Positions 43,582-55,594 of a stretch of 64,000 nucleotides of DNA are shown here, in pieces (the first letter of the stretch is position 1; the number at the start of each line of letters is the position of its first letter). Below the pieces are notes generated by a model. That model was not told the DNA's origin. It saw only the letters and a program-made list of their open reading frames with translations, and did not search any database. The DNA comes from Saururus chinensis. Its lineage: Eukaryota; Streptophyta; Magnoliopsida; Piperales; Saururaceae. The stretch spans positions 23,084,685 through 23,148,684 of the forward strand of contig CP141140.1 of the NCBI GenBank assembly GCA_035235625.1. The letters run 5' to 3'. Made by a program: the position numbers and the translations under genes.

Positions 43582-45609
43582 ATGGCCGGTTTCCAACATC
43601 GCAGCAGTTCATCTCCCCGTCCAATCGGGTTTCTTGTATGTTCATGCATGTTGGCTCTTGTGCCCTGCGTCCGCAATCTGAATTTCACTTATACAAGCTT
43701 CGTCCAGCAAGACTCGACGAATTTCTCCTACGACGGCACTGCAGACTTAGGCCTAGGAGCCCTCAAGATCACTGGAGACTCGTTGAAGCTTCTTGACTTG
43801 CAGAATAAAGCCGGGAGGGTCTTGTACAAGCATCCGATTAAGCTGATGAGGAAGAAAAGTCTCACGTCCTTCAACACTTCGTTCGTGATGAACATCCTGC
43901 CTGTAAATGGGTCGATAGGATTAGGAGAAGGCTTAGCTTTCATCATGACTTCAAATCCCAACCTTCCCATGAACAGCCAAGGGATGTGGCTCGGTATTTA
44001 CAACCAAACCACAGATGGAGCACCGGAAACGCTCCTCGCCATTGAGTTTGATACCAGGAAAAACCATCATGAAGCTTACGAAGACGAAGGGAACCATGTT
44101 GGGGTAGATCGGTTTTCCATCAACTCTAAACAGGAAGTTAATCTAACTAAGCACGGTGTGAACATCTCTGATGGTTTGAACACTTCAGTCACCATTTGTT
44201 ATGATGGAGAGAGAAAAGAGTTAACTGTCGATGTGTCCAAGGGCAACAAATTAAGGTATAGTTGCTCTATTAATTCGGTAATTTCCTCAATTGATCTCGA
44301 TCTATCAAAGCGCCTTCCGCCGGGAGAGGTTTATGTAGGATTCTCAGGCTCGACCAGTGATTTCATTGAACTGAATTACATCTACGCATGGAGTTTTGTC
44401 AGTAAAGATAGATCCGAACCTGCCAAATTGTTATGGCTATGGATTCTGCTACCACTTGTACTTGTATTGAGCGTAGCAGCAGCTTTCATTTTGTTCAGAA
44501 GAAGAATTAGTTGCAGCGGTAGACATCAGACTAGGCGGGCTCGCTCGAACATGGAATCAGAGCTGATGAATTCAACCAAAGGCCCACGCAAGTTTCGACT
44601 TAAAGATCTCAGAGATGCCACCATGAACTTCGACCCAAAAGGAAAATTGGGACAGGGAGGGTTCGGAGCAGTCTACCGAGGCTTGTTAAGAGCATCACAA
44701 GAACAGATAGCGGTAAAGAGAGTATCAAGGGACTCGAGACAAGGCGTGCAGGAGTTTGTATCTGAGGTGACTACCATAGGGAAGCTCAGCCACAAGAACC
44801 TGGCCAGACTGGTCGGGTGGTGTTGTGAGAAGAACGAACTTCTCCTGGTCTACGAGTTCTTGTCCAATGGCAGTCTAGACAAGCACTTGTTTCATGGAGA
44901 AGTTTCAAATCCAGATGGCTCCGCTACATTGAGTTGGGAGAAGAGACACAAGATCTTATGTGGGGTGGCTTCAGCTTTATCTTATCTGCATGATGGGTGC
45001 CACAAGAGGGTCCTCCACAGGGATGTGAAGGCAAGCAATGTGATGCTCGATGCACACTACAACGCAAGGCTGGGAGACTTTGGGCTGGCTAGAACCATCG
45101 AGCAGCATGGTCAAACACACCATACCACCCATGTGGCAGCCGGGACTCCGGGGTTTATGGCACCAGAGTATTGCATGACTGGCAAGGCAAGTGCAGAGAG
45201 CGATGTGTATGGCTTTGGTGCCTTAGCTCTGGAGGTTGCCACTGGGAGAAGGCCTAGCAGTGCCCACAGGCGAAATCACTATGACAACAACGTGATTGAC
45301 TGGGTGTGGTACTTGTATAGCCAGCAGAGGGTGCTCGAAGCAGCTGACCCCAATTTGCATGGTCAGTTTAACGAGACACAGGTGGAGACTGTATTTAGAT
45401 TGGCGCTTGCCTGCTGCCACCCCAATCCGAATGAGAGGCCTGCCATGAGGGTTGCTTTGCAGGTTCTGACTGCAGAGATTGATCCTCCAGATCCACCTGG
45501 TGAGAAGCCGTCTTTTGTATGGCCAGTAGGGGTTCATTATGATGCAATCGACGAGTCCTCGTCAGTTGGAGGCATACTTACCCTAACTTCAGACCTTAGA
45601 GGTAGATGA
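43582..45609 (+). CDS. L-type lectin-domain receptor kinase
   Basis: An intact single-exon frame of 675 residues. Residues 1-30 are a signal peptide. Residues about 32-272 form a legume-lectin domain with LAIEFDT (152-158) and HVGVDRFSIN (172-181), the metal-binding loop region. Residues about 283-305 are one membrane span (LLWLWILLPLVLVLSVAAAF). Residues about 345-630 are a Ser/Thr kinase with GQGGFG (357-362), Lys379 in AVKR, Glu395, HRDVKASN (479-486), DFG (499-501) and APE (527-529), so all catalytic residues are present. VKRVSRDSRQGVQEFVSEV is typical of the LecRK class IX-like group. It should act at the plasma membrane as a surface receptor in stress or pathogen perception (family knowledge). 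Plant L-type LecRKs usually lack introns, as here. A broken paralogue lies 9 kb downstream in the opposite direction. The 5' flank holds AT-rich sequence without a clear TATA box. Confidence 0.95.
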   Translation: MAGFQHRSSSSPRPIGFLVCSCMLALVPCVRNLNFTYTSFVQQDSTNFSYDGTADLGLGALKITGDSLKLLDLQNKAGRVLYKHPIKLMRKKSLTSFNTSFVMNILPVNGSIGLGEGLAFIMTSNPNLPMNSQGMWLGIYNQTTDGAPETLLAIEFDTRKNHHEAYEDEGNHVGVDRFSINSKQEVNLTKHGVNISDGLNTSVTICYDGERKELTVDVSKGNKLRYSCSINSVISSIDLDLSKRLPPGEVYVGFSGSTSDFIELNYIYAWSFVSKDRSEPAKLLWLWILLPLVLVLSVAAAFILFRRRISCSGRHQTRRARSNMESELMNSTKGPRKFRLKDLRDATMNFDPKGKLGQGGFGAVYRGLLRASQEQIAVKRVSRDSRQGVQEFVSEVTTIGKLSHKNLARLVGWCCEKNELLLVYEFLSNGSLDKHLFHGEVSNPDGSATLSWEKRHKILCGVASALSYLHDGCHKRVLHRDVKASNVMLDAHYNARLGDFGLARTIEQHGQTHHTTHVAAGTPGFMAPEYCMTGKASAESDVYGFGALALEVATGRRPSSAHRRNHYDNNVIDWVWYLYSQQRVLEAADPNLHGQFNETQVETVFRLALACCHPNPNERPAMRVALQVLTAEIDPPDPPGEKPSFVWPVGVHYDAIDESSSVGGILTLTSDLRGR

Positions 45610-47238
45610 CCTCCAAGGTCTGACCCTTCCCCCTCCCTGTAGGTCCTTGGGACTTAGCAATGTGGATACATATATAATTTAGTTTCTCTTAGTGCAAAGA
45701 GCTCGGATTTCTTGGTATGGTTGGTATAAATAAGTATTCATAAAAAAAATTCTTTTTATTTTCGTCACTGGATAAATTAAGGTCAAAGTGAGACAATTGT
45801 TCTCCAAGTCATGTGAACCAATTATACTGCCCGTTTGCATCTTAGTCTGGTTCGCATTACTTGAATAGTGCTTAGCTTTCTCAATATAGATATGTTATCA
45901 ATGATATAGTTTATTGTTTATTAAATCAGTTTTATTTAGACCCTATTTTTTTCTTGTGTCTCTCAACGAAAGTGAAAAATTGATATTTTTTACTTCATTT
46001 CTCCATATTTCCCCATCATTTTTGTTTATACTTCCTTTCAATATATGAACTCTACCCTCTTCTCCTTTAACAACGGCTTTAGCTATAGTTCTGGCAACGA
46101 TTCCTGCTATAGTTCTAGCGATGGTTATAGTCCCTCTCACAAGCCTACTACGACAAGATCCAGCTACAGTGGCATGCTGGCCGTGAGCACATGCTGCCGC
46201 AGGCAGGTTTGATTACAGTGGTAAGGACAGGCCTCCCATATCAGCTACCAAACCCAGGCAAAAAAAGAAGGGTAAATTTTTTTTAAATATAAGAGATGAT
46301 AGATATTTTAATAAATGAAGGTAGGGTAAAAAAGAAACGAGAGAGAAATGAGAAAAAATTAAGGTCTAAATAGCCATATTTTATTTATTATAAAAATATT
46401 TTAAAAAAAATGCATTAATCCACGTACAATTCCCTTACAACCTAATGCATAGAGGACGACGGGATCGAAAAGGGACCAAAATTAATTAGAACAATGTTTC
46501 GAAATGGACGAATTTGGGAGCGAACTTTGGGCCAATTTGCTAGGTGTTTGGATATTGAAGTTCTTCTACAATTTTCTCGTTGACTGACTTAATAATTGCA
46601 GGGATGAAGGCAGCCTAGCATGAGAGGATGTTTTTGTTTTTTGGCCAAGCCAGCCGTGACAGCGGGTTGCCAGCGTTGTCGGTCATCCAATCATGAAAAA
46701 TTGATAGCGCATACGTATAAGCATAGGCTTCACGTAGGGCTTGATCGGCCGTCCATCTTGAAAATTTGACGACGTATACACAACAGCACGGGCTTCACAA
46801 CTCTATGCTTATCAGCCGCCTCTACGCTTGTCAAGGCGGCTACGTTTGTGAAGCTTTTGAGCCTGACCGGCTTATCACTACTCGCTTTCTAAATCCCCAT
46901 CACGGTAAGGGGTGGGCTGCCTGATAACCACGTCCACACGCTAGATGCTTTCAAATGTGTGATAAGACTGTCGGAAATGGATGGTATGAATTTAGACATA
47001 TATAAAAGGGAAGATTCAACAAGCGCCCGGGTTTATGTTCTGCCCATTATCTGACGGCCGACATGGGTCGGGCATATACACCTCCCACAAGTTCACGAAA
47101 CTCTATATAAAATTAAAATAATTTTTTTATTTTACTTAGCCAAGTTAGTAGTTTATATTATTCAATTTTTAAATAAAAATATCATATTATTTATTTTTAG
47201 ATAAAATTCTTTTATATTTTAAATAAAATCAATCATTA
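45610..47238. other. intergenic stretch after the lectin kinase
   Basis: The first few hundred bases probably contain the 3' UTR of the kinase. Further on there is AT-rich DNA and, at 46650-46880, an imperfect duplication around 'gatagcgcatacgtataagc' and 'gacgacgtatacacaacag', each followed by 'ggcttcac'. No gene is seen. Confidence 0.4.
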
Positions 47239-47240
47239 TA

Positions 47241-47603
47241 TTCTTTCCATCTTATATTAATAGCTTCAATAAAAAAAATTATTATTCTATATAAATTGCT
47301 CCATTTTGAACAATTTAAATTGTTGCATAATTCTCCGATGCTTCTCACTTTTAGTTCACCCAAACTACTGGATCAAAAGACAAAATGGCCATAGATAAAA
47401 TGGTGGTTCAAAAGACGATCCACCTGCAAAGTCACAGGTGCCCAATGCGACTTCACAGCATCGGCCCCGTCTCCACCTGCATTGTCACCAATCTGTAGCT
47501 GGAGGTGACTTGAATTTTTGAGATGCGAAAAAGAGCTATAATTACCATCTTGATAAAAATAATAAAAAATAGAAATAGAGCTATTAATATAGGATGGAGG
47601 GAG
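47241..47603. mobile_element. Stowaway-like MITE with TA duplication
   Basis: The left end is TTCTTTCCATCTTATATTAA. The right end, read on the other strand, is CTCCCTCCATCCTATATTAA. The TA dinucleotides at 47239-47240 and 47604-47605 are the target duplication. The 363-bp length is at the long end for Stowaway, and the interior (about 47330-47540) is less AT-rich, so it may hold an insertion. Confidence 0.6.
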
Positions 47604-47829
47604 TATATATTCTTATAAATGAACACTGGAATAGTATGATACCATTTTTAGTAGGGAGGATTGATTGGCGGTAGTCAAAATTCTCTCCTGTGGGAGGTGA
47701 CTGGTGGTAACTCGTCGACGAGTTACTAGAGATAGTAAAAATTCAAATTTTCATATGATAGAAGCTATTTAGGGTGAAAAAGGCTTCATTCCAGTGGATC
47801 CGATTACCTTTTAACCCCCATAATTGATA

Positions 47830-50800
47830 AGATTGGTATTTGCATACATTATAACAGAGAGGTAGACAATGATGATATATATATAAATGGAAATATGTGG
47901 TTGATGAACATTGATCCATTGGTGAGATTCGGCGAGCTGTTGCTTCAAGTCAAAGAAATACTTACCGTCAATGTTAATGTGACTTTAAAATATTTAATTT
48001 CATCTTTGCAAACATACATTATATTGAATTAGAAGATGATGAAGACCTGTAATCAGTATTTTTCTTTCATAAAAAGGTAAATAAAGAGCTATTATCATTA
48101 TATGTGGAGATGAAAGAGCCCGACAAAGGTGACAAATCACCATCAGCAGAAAGGAACCAGATATTTAATAGAGCTAAATCATTGGTGGTATCAGCTCACT
48201 CCAACTTGAACTTTAGATTGTATATGGGAGTCAATGATACGCAATTCACATTTGAAACTGTGAGGTAATAATGAATTTTAGATTACACGAATCATGTACT
48301 TAAACACATGATATCTAACATATCATGTTGAGTACAAAGAATATCGTGTTAAGAAAAAGCACAATGTTTATAATATTGCATAAATAATGATGCGAAAGAC
48401 AAAAATGATATAACATTTATTCTTATTGGCGTAGAATGAATAACATGACTTGTATAAATATCGTGTCACCGATAACAAGATATAATTTGAAAGTGTGTAA
48501 CCGATTACATGATGTCAAACTATATCGCATATTGATTAATACATTAATATTTGTTACAGATTGGGAGAACTATGAAATTTCAATTCAATGAATCCATGTT
48601 ACACATCATACAACAATCAAATGCCTACAAAACCTGTAAAAGGAGTCAATTAGATTAGATTTGAAGAAATATCACCAATAATGGGTGCAATAAGGACTTC
48701 ATTTAATAACTATGAATCCCATACAACCCTAGGAATTACGACAGCTAAGAATTTAAAGAAGTGTAGGGTGATGATCCATGGAATGATAATGATATAATTG
48801 ACATAAAAAGTATGTCTGGCTATGAGCAATTTGGACACAACGAGGTACCTAATAATATTGTGTTGAGGTTGAGGCTGAGTGGGAGACAGTCGATGATCTC
48901 AACATGTTAGAACTGAATATTGGTAGGGCTGCATCTCAGTTCGGTTTTGACGGTTCTAGTAGGAACCGAACCAAACCGAATTATGGAACTGAAATACAAG
49001 AACCAAACCAAACTGAGATACTGGAATTGAACTGAACAAATATAAAAACCGAAACCGAACTGAAACTGAATAAAAACCAAACATTTTAATTAAATTACTT
49101 TAATTAATCAAAACAATATAAAAATGCTTACAAGGTTGCAACTTAACATTTATCATACGCATACATAAAAATTGATAAAGGTCTCAAACAATTTTTTCGT
49201 GCCCTTTTCAAAAGCCTTTCCTTCTTAGGATCTCTGTCCTCATGTCTATATGAAGGTTGCTTGGGACATTTCTCAAACAATGAATTCACAACCTTTTCCT
49301 ACAAGAAAATACTAGTTTTAGTGAATGATATGAAAAGAAACACAAAATAATTTATTAAAACCAACTATGAAATGGAACAAACTAAGACAAAAAAAATGCT
49401 AATCAACAACAGAATCCTAGACCATGAGCAGGTACGTTTGCTTCAGTCTAAGACATGAAACAATATTCAATCAACCAAACTGTAAGAACCAAACAAACTA
49501 GAAGAATGCACATTGTAGTTCTGTATAAATAGGGCAAATAAATGCTTCAAGAAAAAGAAAACAAATTCAAGCAACTTCCTACAACAAAAGCAGAATCAAT
49601 TAGTCCACTAGTAAGTGGTGTCATAAATTCATAAATTAGATACCAAAATCCGATTTGGAAACCAACATACAAGCTACAAGTTGAGTACCACCTGCAAGCG
49701 ACCAGCTTTTTGCGATGACCCACAAACTGGCCGAAGCTAAAAAGATAGAAACTGAGCTGAAGAAGGAAAAAGTGGTTCCCTTGGATATGCAACCGGAATA
49801 AACCACTAAAATGGCGGTTGAGAAGTGAGAACCCATGAACTGGAACACCCAGTCTCCAAGTTTGAAGCCCCAAAAGCTAGCAATCTGGGATTGAAACTAT
49901 TAGACGTAGATCAGAAGATGCTGCATTGAGAAAGATTGACTCTTTGTGAAACCAAACAGCCAAAGGAGAATCAAAAGACAAAAAATTTACAGAAAATGGG
50001 GGAAAAGGGTGTGTTGAGCAAGCAAGATGGGGATTGTCGGTGAGGAGCTGAGTGTGGAAGGAAGCCCGCTCTCGGTTGCCAGTGTTGGAGACAAGCAGTA
50101 CTACCTTGTTCGTCAATTGGTACTACCTTGAGCCTCGCTCAAGGAGAAGGAGAGTGGGCGTCGTGACTTGTCTGATTTAACCTTCAAGGGTTTCTCCGGT
50201 GGCCGGAGATGAGGGAGATGAATGGTCGGAGGGAGCCATCGCAGAGCCGCCGCCTGCTGGGAATGGAAAATATTTGGACGGAATGAGATTAGGGTTGGGA
50301 AAGGGCGAAAGTGAGGGATTTTATATTGGGGTCAATATTTGAACCGAAATTCACTTGGTTTTTTTCTTTAAAACCGAACCGAAACCGAATAAAGAACCCA
50401 ACTGAACCACTAAATTTCGGTTTGGTTTTACCCGGTTCGGTTCGGTTCCAATTTTTTGGTGCAACCCTAAATATTGGTGAGGGTGAGCTAATTATTAGAA
50501 GTTTGCAAGCAAAGGACTACCAGAATCTACTCCAAACAGGGTGCACATTTCCTAAGCTTGGTACATTTCAATAGGGTTTTGATCAATCTTGCAATAAAGG
50601 TGAATTTCACATATCATGTTCTGGTTGAGAACAAGAATATGTATGCCACAAAATGCTCTAATTAGTCTTGTAATTGGTACATAAGAGGTTCAAACATAGG
50701 AGATCATGTGACCATAATGAGGTTAGTGCCCGACCATTCGTGTGGAACGAAAAGGAAGTCAACTTACCGTCCTCTAGCATCACACATTTGGATTGTGAGA

Positions 50801-52115
50801 AAATATTGTGGGATGTTTAAATATTCAATAGACATTACACTAAAAAATATAGCAAAATATATTTTGAAATATTGGGGTATAACTGTGAACTACAAGAAAT
50901 ATTGGCGCGCAGGTAAAGAAAACTTATGATATTTTTTGAATCGTGTTTTTAAAAATAATATTAGAATATGACGAGTTATCGGTCACACGAGGCTATTGTG
51001 GTTGCATTTTCCTACAAGCCGACCCATTTACCTATCATGTTAACATGTATATGATGATTACACTGTTTAGTTTTATGAAAACATAACTACTAATGTTGTC
51101 GTGTTCTTGGGAAGACTATCTACGAACTTGTCGTTTAATCTATATGAGAATGTTAACTACTTAAAATCCGGTCATGCAGGTAAAACACTGAGTGATTTAA
51201 TAGATGAGGACCTAAATAAATCCTATCGTATACTTCATGAGTACTGAATTCAAATAGAACATATTAATCCAAGTAGTCTAATAGTTCCAATTAGAGCATT
51301 TGATATTCCCAGATTTGTAGGAGATATGATTTTAAAAGAGTCTTTTGGATGTTTGGGTTGGTTGCAAGAGCCTTTAGAATAACATTGAGGCCATTGCTAA
51401 CCGTTGATGCAACTTTCTTGAAGAGAAAGTATCATGGCCAACTATTGATAGTAACTGCACTAGACGGGAACAATAATATGTTATGTGTCGCATTTACAGT
51501 GGTTGCAAATGAGTGTGAATAAACATGGAGTTGGTTTCTTGAATTGCTTAAAAATTATATATTTTCTAATCCTTTAGCCAAGTTGGATACAATTGTTTTT
51601 TATAAAATGAAGGGCTTGACAAATGTTGTTAAACGGTATTTTCCCTCTACACACCATGGCTATTGCATCCATCACGTGGCAACAAATATGTTGGATAGAT
51701 TCAAATACAACTACCTAAAGAACTAGCTCTATGTGGTAGCTAAAAATTTCAGACAAAATGTGTATGATGAAATTTGAACAACATTAAAGAATATAATCCT
51801 GAAGTATTTACTTGGCTAAATAAAATAGGTGCAAAGTACTGGGCCAATATTGCCTTTCCAGACAAAAGATATGGAACACTTAGCTCAAACAGGTTTGAAA
51901 GAGTTAATGTAATATTCAAAAAAGCCAGGTTGATGCCTATTATTCGATTAATTGAGCATACAAGGGAGCACACAATTGCACTCCTTAAGAAAAGTTAGAC
52001 ATATGCACAAAATATGACTGAAGATGTAACCCTATTTGCTCGTAAAACACATAGAAAGCAAAAGAGAAGAAGCAAGGAATGTGCATATATTATCGATATC
52101 AATGTATGAATTCAA
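47830..52115 (+). pseudogene. Mutator-like transposase (copy 2)
   Basis: Segments in order: ICIHYNREVDNDDIYING (47840-47900); a Lys-rich part with RNQIFNRAKSLVV (48070-48200); an acidic exon (48560-48923 and 50478-50560); the DNA-binding region (50570-50760, with NSCNWYIRGSNI-like sequence); and the transposase domain at 51230-52000. The domain contains QLLIVTALDGNNNMLCV, LAKLDTIVFYKMKGLTNVV, YCIHHVATNMLDRFK and SSNRFERVNVIFKKAR. Stops occur at several sites (for example in the segment before QIEHINP and in place of the residue before TWSWF). The second catalytic Asp seen in copy 1 (VSDKQKG) is Tyr here (VFYKMKG). The copy is therefore dead both by stops and by active-site loss. Confidence 0.85.
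48924..50469. mobile_element. hAT element with perfect 8-bp TSD
   Basis: The inverted ends are TAGGGCTGCATC and, from the other strand, TAGGGTTGCACC. Both flanks carry AATATTGG (48916-48923 and 50470-50477). The homologous site in MULE copy 1 (41453-41460, minus strand) has this word once and no insertion, so the borders are certain. Just inside both ends, GGTTCGGTT/AACCGAACC words are repeated many times, typical hAT subterminal motifs. No transposase is recognisable in the 1546 bp. The segment 49880-50290 looks like a gene leader (GC-richer, with an ATG-rich purine run) and could be captured host DNA. Confidence 0.9.
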
Positions 52116-52220
52116 AGTTAACTTGCTATAGCACTAGGTAAAATATAAGTAATGTCGTGTGTATGTTCATACATTATCAAAAATATTGTGTATGTTTATC
52201 TATTAAAATAACACGATAGT

Positions 52221-53866
52221 TGTGGTGGTCAAGAATTGCCAGAGGGGGAGAAGTCTCAAGCTTCCGGATGTGCCTATTTTGGGTGAGTCCATAGCCAATT
52301 GGTGTGGTCCCTATTGCCACTTTGTTCCTACCAATGAATGAGTTGTTGAGGTTCACAAATGAATCTATTTTTCTTTATTGACTTATTTTCCTAATTTTGT
52401 TGTTTTACTCTGTTGAGGTTCAACATTAGGTCCCTTTGAGCTTTTTAATTTTGCCATCTAATTTGTGTCTTGAATAGATGGAACAGATTGAAGAAGATTG
52501 CAAGCTGGATTTTGTGAATGAGATTGTAGAAACAATTCATCGAATATTCAGCCTTATAGGTTGAAATTAAGATGGTGATGATTGATATTATATTCCAAAG
52601 GGCTTGTATTTGGACCCCAAATTATCCATCAACTCCTCCTATGGCATCCAATGAATTTGTTAACTTGTTTGCTTGGCGGATGTGTTCGTCAAAGTCGAAA
52701 GACTTTCATTGCAAGGTTGGATGCAACATTCAAACGGGCATTTGAGGGAAAGAGTGAAGCAATAAGTAGTCATTCTTCCCCTTGTTCACATAAAAGAGAG
52801 AGTTAGTGCTGCTACAAGGGCTAGGCCGCCATTGTGGCAAAATTGGGCCCGTGTGGCCTATAGTTTGGCCTCTAGTACCCCAACCACATGCGGACAAAGC
52901 TCATAGGCCAGGGAGTTACTGAACTCATACCAAACCTATAAACAAGGTGGCCAAAGCATAGAAGCCACAAAGCTTGTGTTGTGATTAGAGAAAGTGGGAG
53001 AGACTCATAGAGTATTGAATATAGATACCACTAAATTATTTTATGAACACCTAAATTGGTTTATATCTTCTATTAATTTGTGTACTAGAAGGGATTTATC
53101 AACTGTGTTAAAGTCTTTCTCTCTTGCCATTGACTTTCCACTCTTTGGTTTGTATTTCAATTTTTTAGTTCATCGTATGGTGGATAGCAAATCAATCAAC
53201 TCCTTTCTAAACATGTTGGACATCTAGACTACTTTTGCAATAGGACAACAATTAACAAGCTATATAGCTTGCAGATATGGAGGAAAAAAAATAAAAAATA
53301 AAGAGCATGAAAAGAAGGGGTGGTGGTAATGGGGTAGGGGTGGATCATTAAGCCATATCTTATTATTTTATAGTAGAAGTAATGTAATAATTTATTATTA
53401 GTTATAATATTATTTTATATGTATCAAAAGTTCCGCGCCTATTTTGGTGAGCACCAAGCATATCATTTGCACGTCCCTGTATTCATAATCATTGATACTC
53501 ATTGATTTTAATACGGCCTTCTATAGTTTGATAGCATAAGCTAATTTTTTTGATAAAAATCACCTTTTCATGAAAGATAATTTACTAACATTTACATGCC
53601 GGTAGTACAAGGCTCATTTATGAAGTTGGGGTAGGACTTTTGCACGTGTCAATACTAGTACATAGGTTTCCACTTAATTAGGTGGGGCAATTGCCCAAGC
53701 TTGCCCCTCTTTGGCTCCGCCAATCCATGTTACTGGCCATGGTACCAATGTAATTGCAGTTAGAAAAGATGTTCATGGCTCTACCCCATTTGTTAAGCTA
53801 GCATTTTCATCCCTAATCTTTTCTTAAATTAATTACAATGTCTATCATTTATAAAAAACAAATTTT
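52221..53866. other. gene-poor interval, decayed sequence
   Basis: Downstream of MULE copy 2. Short frames (52582-52806, 52994-53227) show no recognised family. The stretch 52640-52990 is GC-richer and may be a relic of another element. No PMD-like second MULE gene was found here. Confidence 0.4.
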
Positions 53867-53868
53867 TA

Positions 53869-54144
53869 CTCCCTCCATTTCAGTTATATTAATTGTCTGA
53901 ATTTTGTAAAAAAAAAGGTCTTATTTTAATGGTCCTAGTTTGCGTCAAAATTATGTGAAAATTTTTTATTCTAAAAAAGTATAAACATTAATTAGAAAAG
54001 CATTAATAAGCTCATGTTTTGTGAAGTAAAAAAGTAGAAAATGACAAGAATACCACTAACCCTAAACTATTGGAGACATCTTTCCTAATTAGATGCGGAG
54101 AAAAAAGGCAGAAGACCATGAGACCTCTCACATGACAAAGGGAG
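53869..54144. mobile_element. Stowaway-like MITE with TA duplication
   Basis: The left end is CTCCCTCCATTTCAGTTATA and the right end, inverted, is CTCCCTTTGTCATGTGAGAG. TA lies directly outside both ends (53867-53868, 54145-54146). Length is 276 bp, the interior is AT-rich and there is no gene. Confidence 0.75.
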
Positions 54145-54737
54145 TAGTATGCTAGTGATATTCTATAAGAGTCTATTCCTTAATTGCTTGATATATTTTA
54201 CCTTTTTTTTAACAGTCCCCTTTATACGTACCCATCCCGCCCTCGCTGCATTTGGTGGTGATTTCGTAATGGCAATTATACGATTCTTTTGGTAGTGGAT
54301 TTATAATTTGATTGTAGGACAGCAGCATGCCAGAGAGCAAAGTAATTACGAATAGCTAACCAAGCAAAGAGATAGGGACGTACCATATATCATATTAGAC
54401 AATTGGTTCACAATTAGGAATTGATAATCACTTGGGAAAATAATCTAGTTTCCGATAAGCTTGAACCCTCTCACGTACAAAGACTTGAACCTAAGACCTC
54501 TAAGAACATGGAGTTTCCTAAAAAATCGAGCGGTAAGAAATTGGAAAATTTTTATGTGTTATTTATATTCTAACACAGTTTATATTTGTCATATTAGCGA
54601 AAAAAAATATTTATATACTTATCAGCGCGTCATTTACGACAACAAATTAACTATAGAACGAGGGAGTTCCGGCACTCTTGCTTCTTGGAAAAATGAAGCA
54701 AAGGTAAGCTCTCTCGACTCTCTGTCACCATTAAAGG
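54145..54737. other. interval downstream of the lectin kinase pseudogene
   Basis: AT-rich DNA. At 54480-54515, 'gacttgaacctaagacctc' resembles an inverted tRNA-type B box, which could mark an old SINE, but no A box or poly-A tail could be paired with it. The short frame 54461-54751 has no family resemblance. Confidence 0.3.
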
Positions 54738-55594
54738 TCATCTCCCACTAAGATCTAGTGTTAAGTCTACCTCCACTTGTCGACCGTCGTCTAGTAATGC
54801 ATCATAATACTGGCCCAACTGGCCACACAAATGAAGGCTTCTCACCAGGCGGGGCAGGAGGAGAAACTACATCGGTTAGAACCTGCAAAGCAATCCTCAT
54901 GGAAGGCCTCTCAACCGGATTGGGGTGGCAGCAAGCAAGCCCCAATCTCAACACGGTCTCCACCTGCATCTCGTCAAACTCGCCATGCAAATTGGGGTCA
55001 GCTGCTTCGAGCACCCTCTGCTGCCCATACAAATCCCACACCCAGTCAATCACGTGATTGTCATGGTGATTTCAACTGCGGGCACTGCTGGGCCTCTTCC
55101 CAGTTGCAAACTCCAGGGCCAAGGCACCAAACCCGTACACATCGCTAGCTCTCTGCGCTTGCCTTGCCAGTTATGCAATACTCCGGTGCAATGTACCCCG
55201 GGGTCCCGGCTATCACATGTGTCGTATCGTGTGTATGGCCATCATGCTCGATCGTTCTAGCCAGCCCAGTCTCCCAGCCTAGCATTGCAGTCGGCATCGA
55301 GCATCACATTGCTTGCCTTCACATCCCTGTGGAGGACTTTCTTGTGGCACCCATCATGCCGATAAAATAGAGCCGAAGCCACCCCACATAAGATATTGGG
55401 TCTCTTCTCCCAACTCAATATAGTGTGGAGTCTCACAATTTTAGATTTCTCCGTAAAACAAGTGCTTGTCTAGACTGCCATTGGACAAGGACTCGTAAAC
55501 CAGGAGAAGTTCCTTTTTTTTCACCGCACCACCCTACCAGCCTAGCTAGGTCCTTGTGACTAAGCTTCCCGGTGGTGGTTACCTCATAGACAAA

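Larger units (their letters stand above)
47690..52220 (+). mobile_element. Mutator-like element copy 2 (inverted relative to copy 1)
   Basis: It is homologous to copy 1 of 39.4-42.7 kb, but on the plus strand. It includes the upstream leader (47690-47810), all transposase segments, and the intervals rich in CGTGT/ACACG words (48270-48560, 50930-51170, 52130-52215). A 1546-bp hAT element interrupts it. The PMD-like second gene of copy 1 is not found downstream. Terminal inverted repeats could not be fixed. Confidence 0.65.

Noticed and set aside
49547-50116. Minus-strand frames inside the hAT element, considered as transposase
   Set aside because: They contain none of the hAT transposase motifs and have low coding character.
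54480-54515. Possible SINE from an inverted tRNA-type B box
   Set aside because: No A box at the right distance, no poly-A tail and no target duplication could be found.
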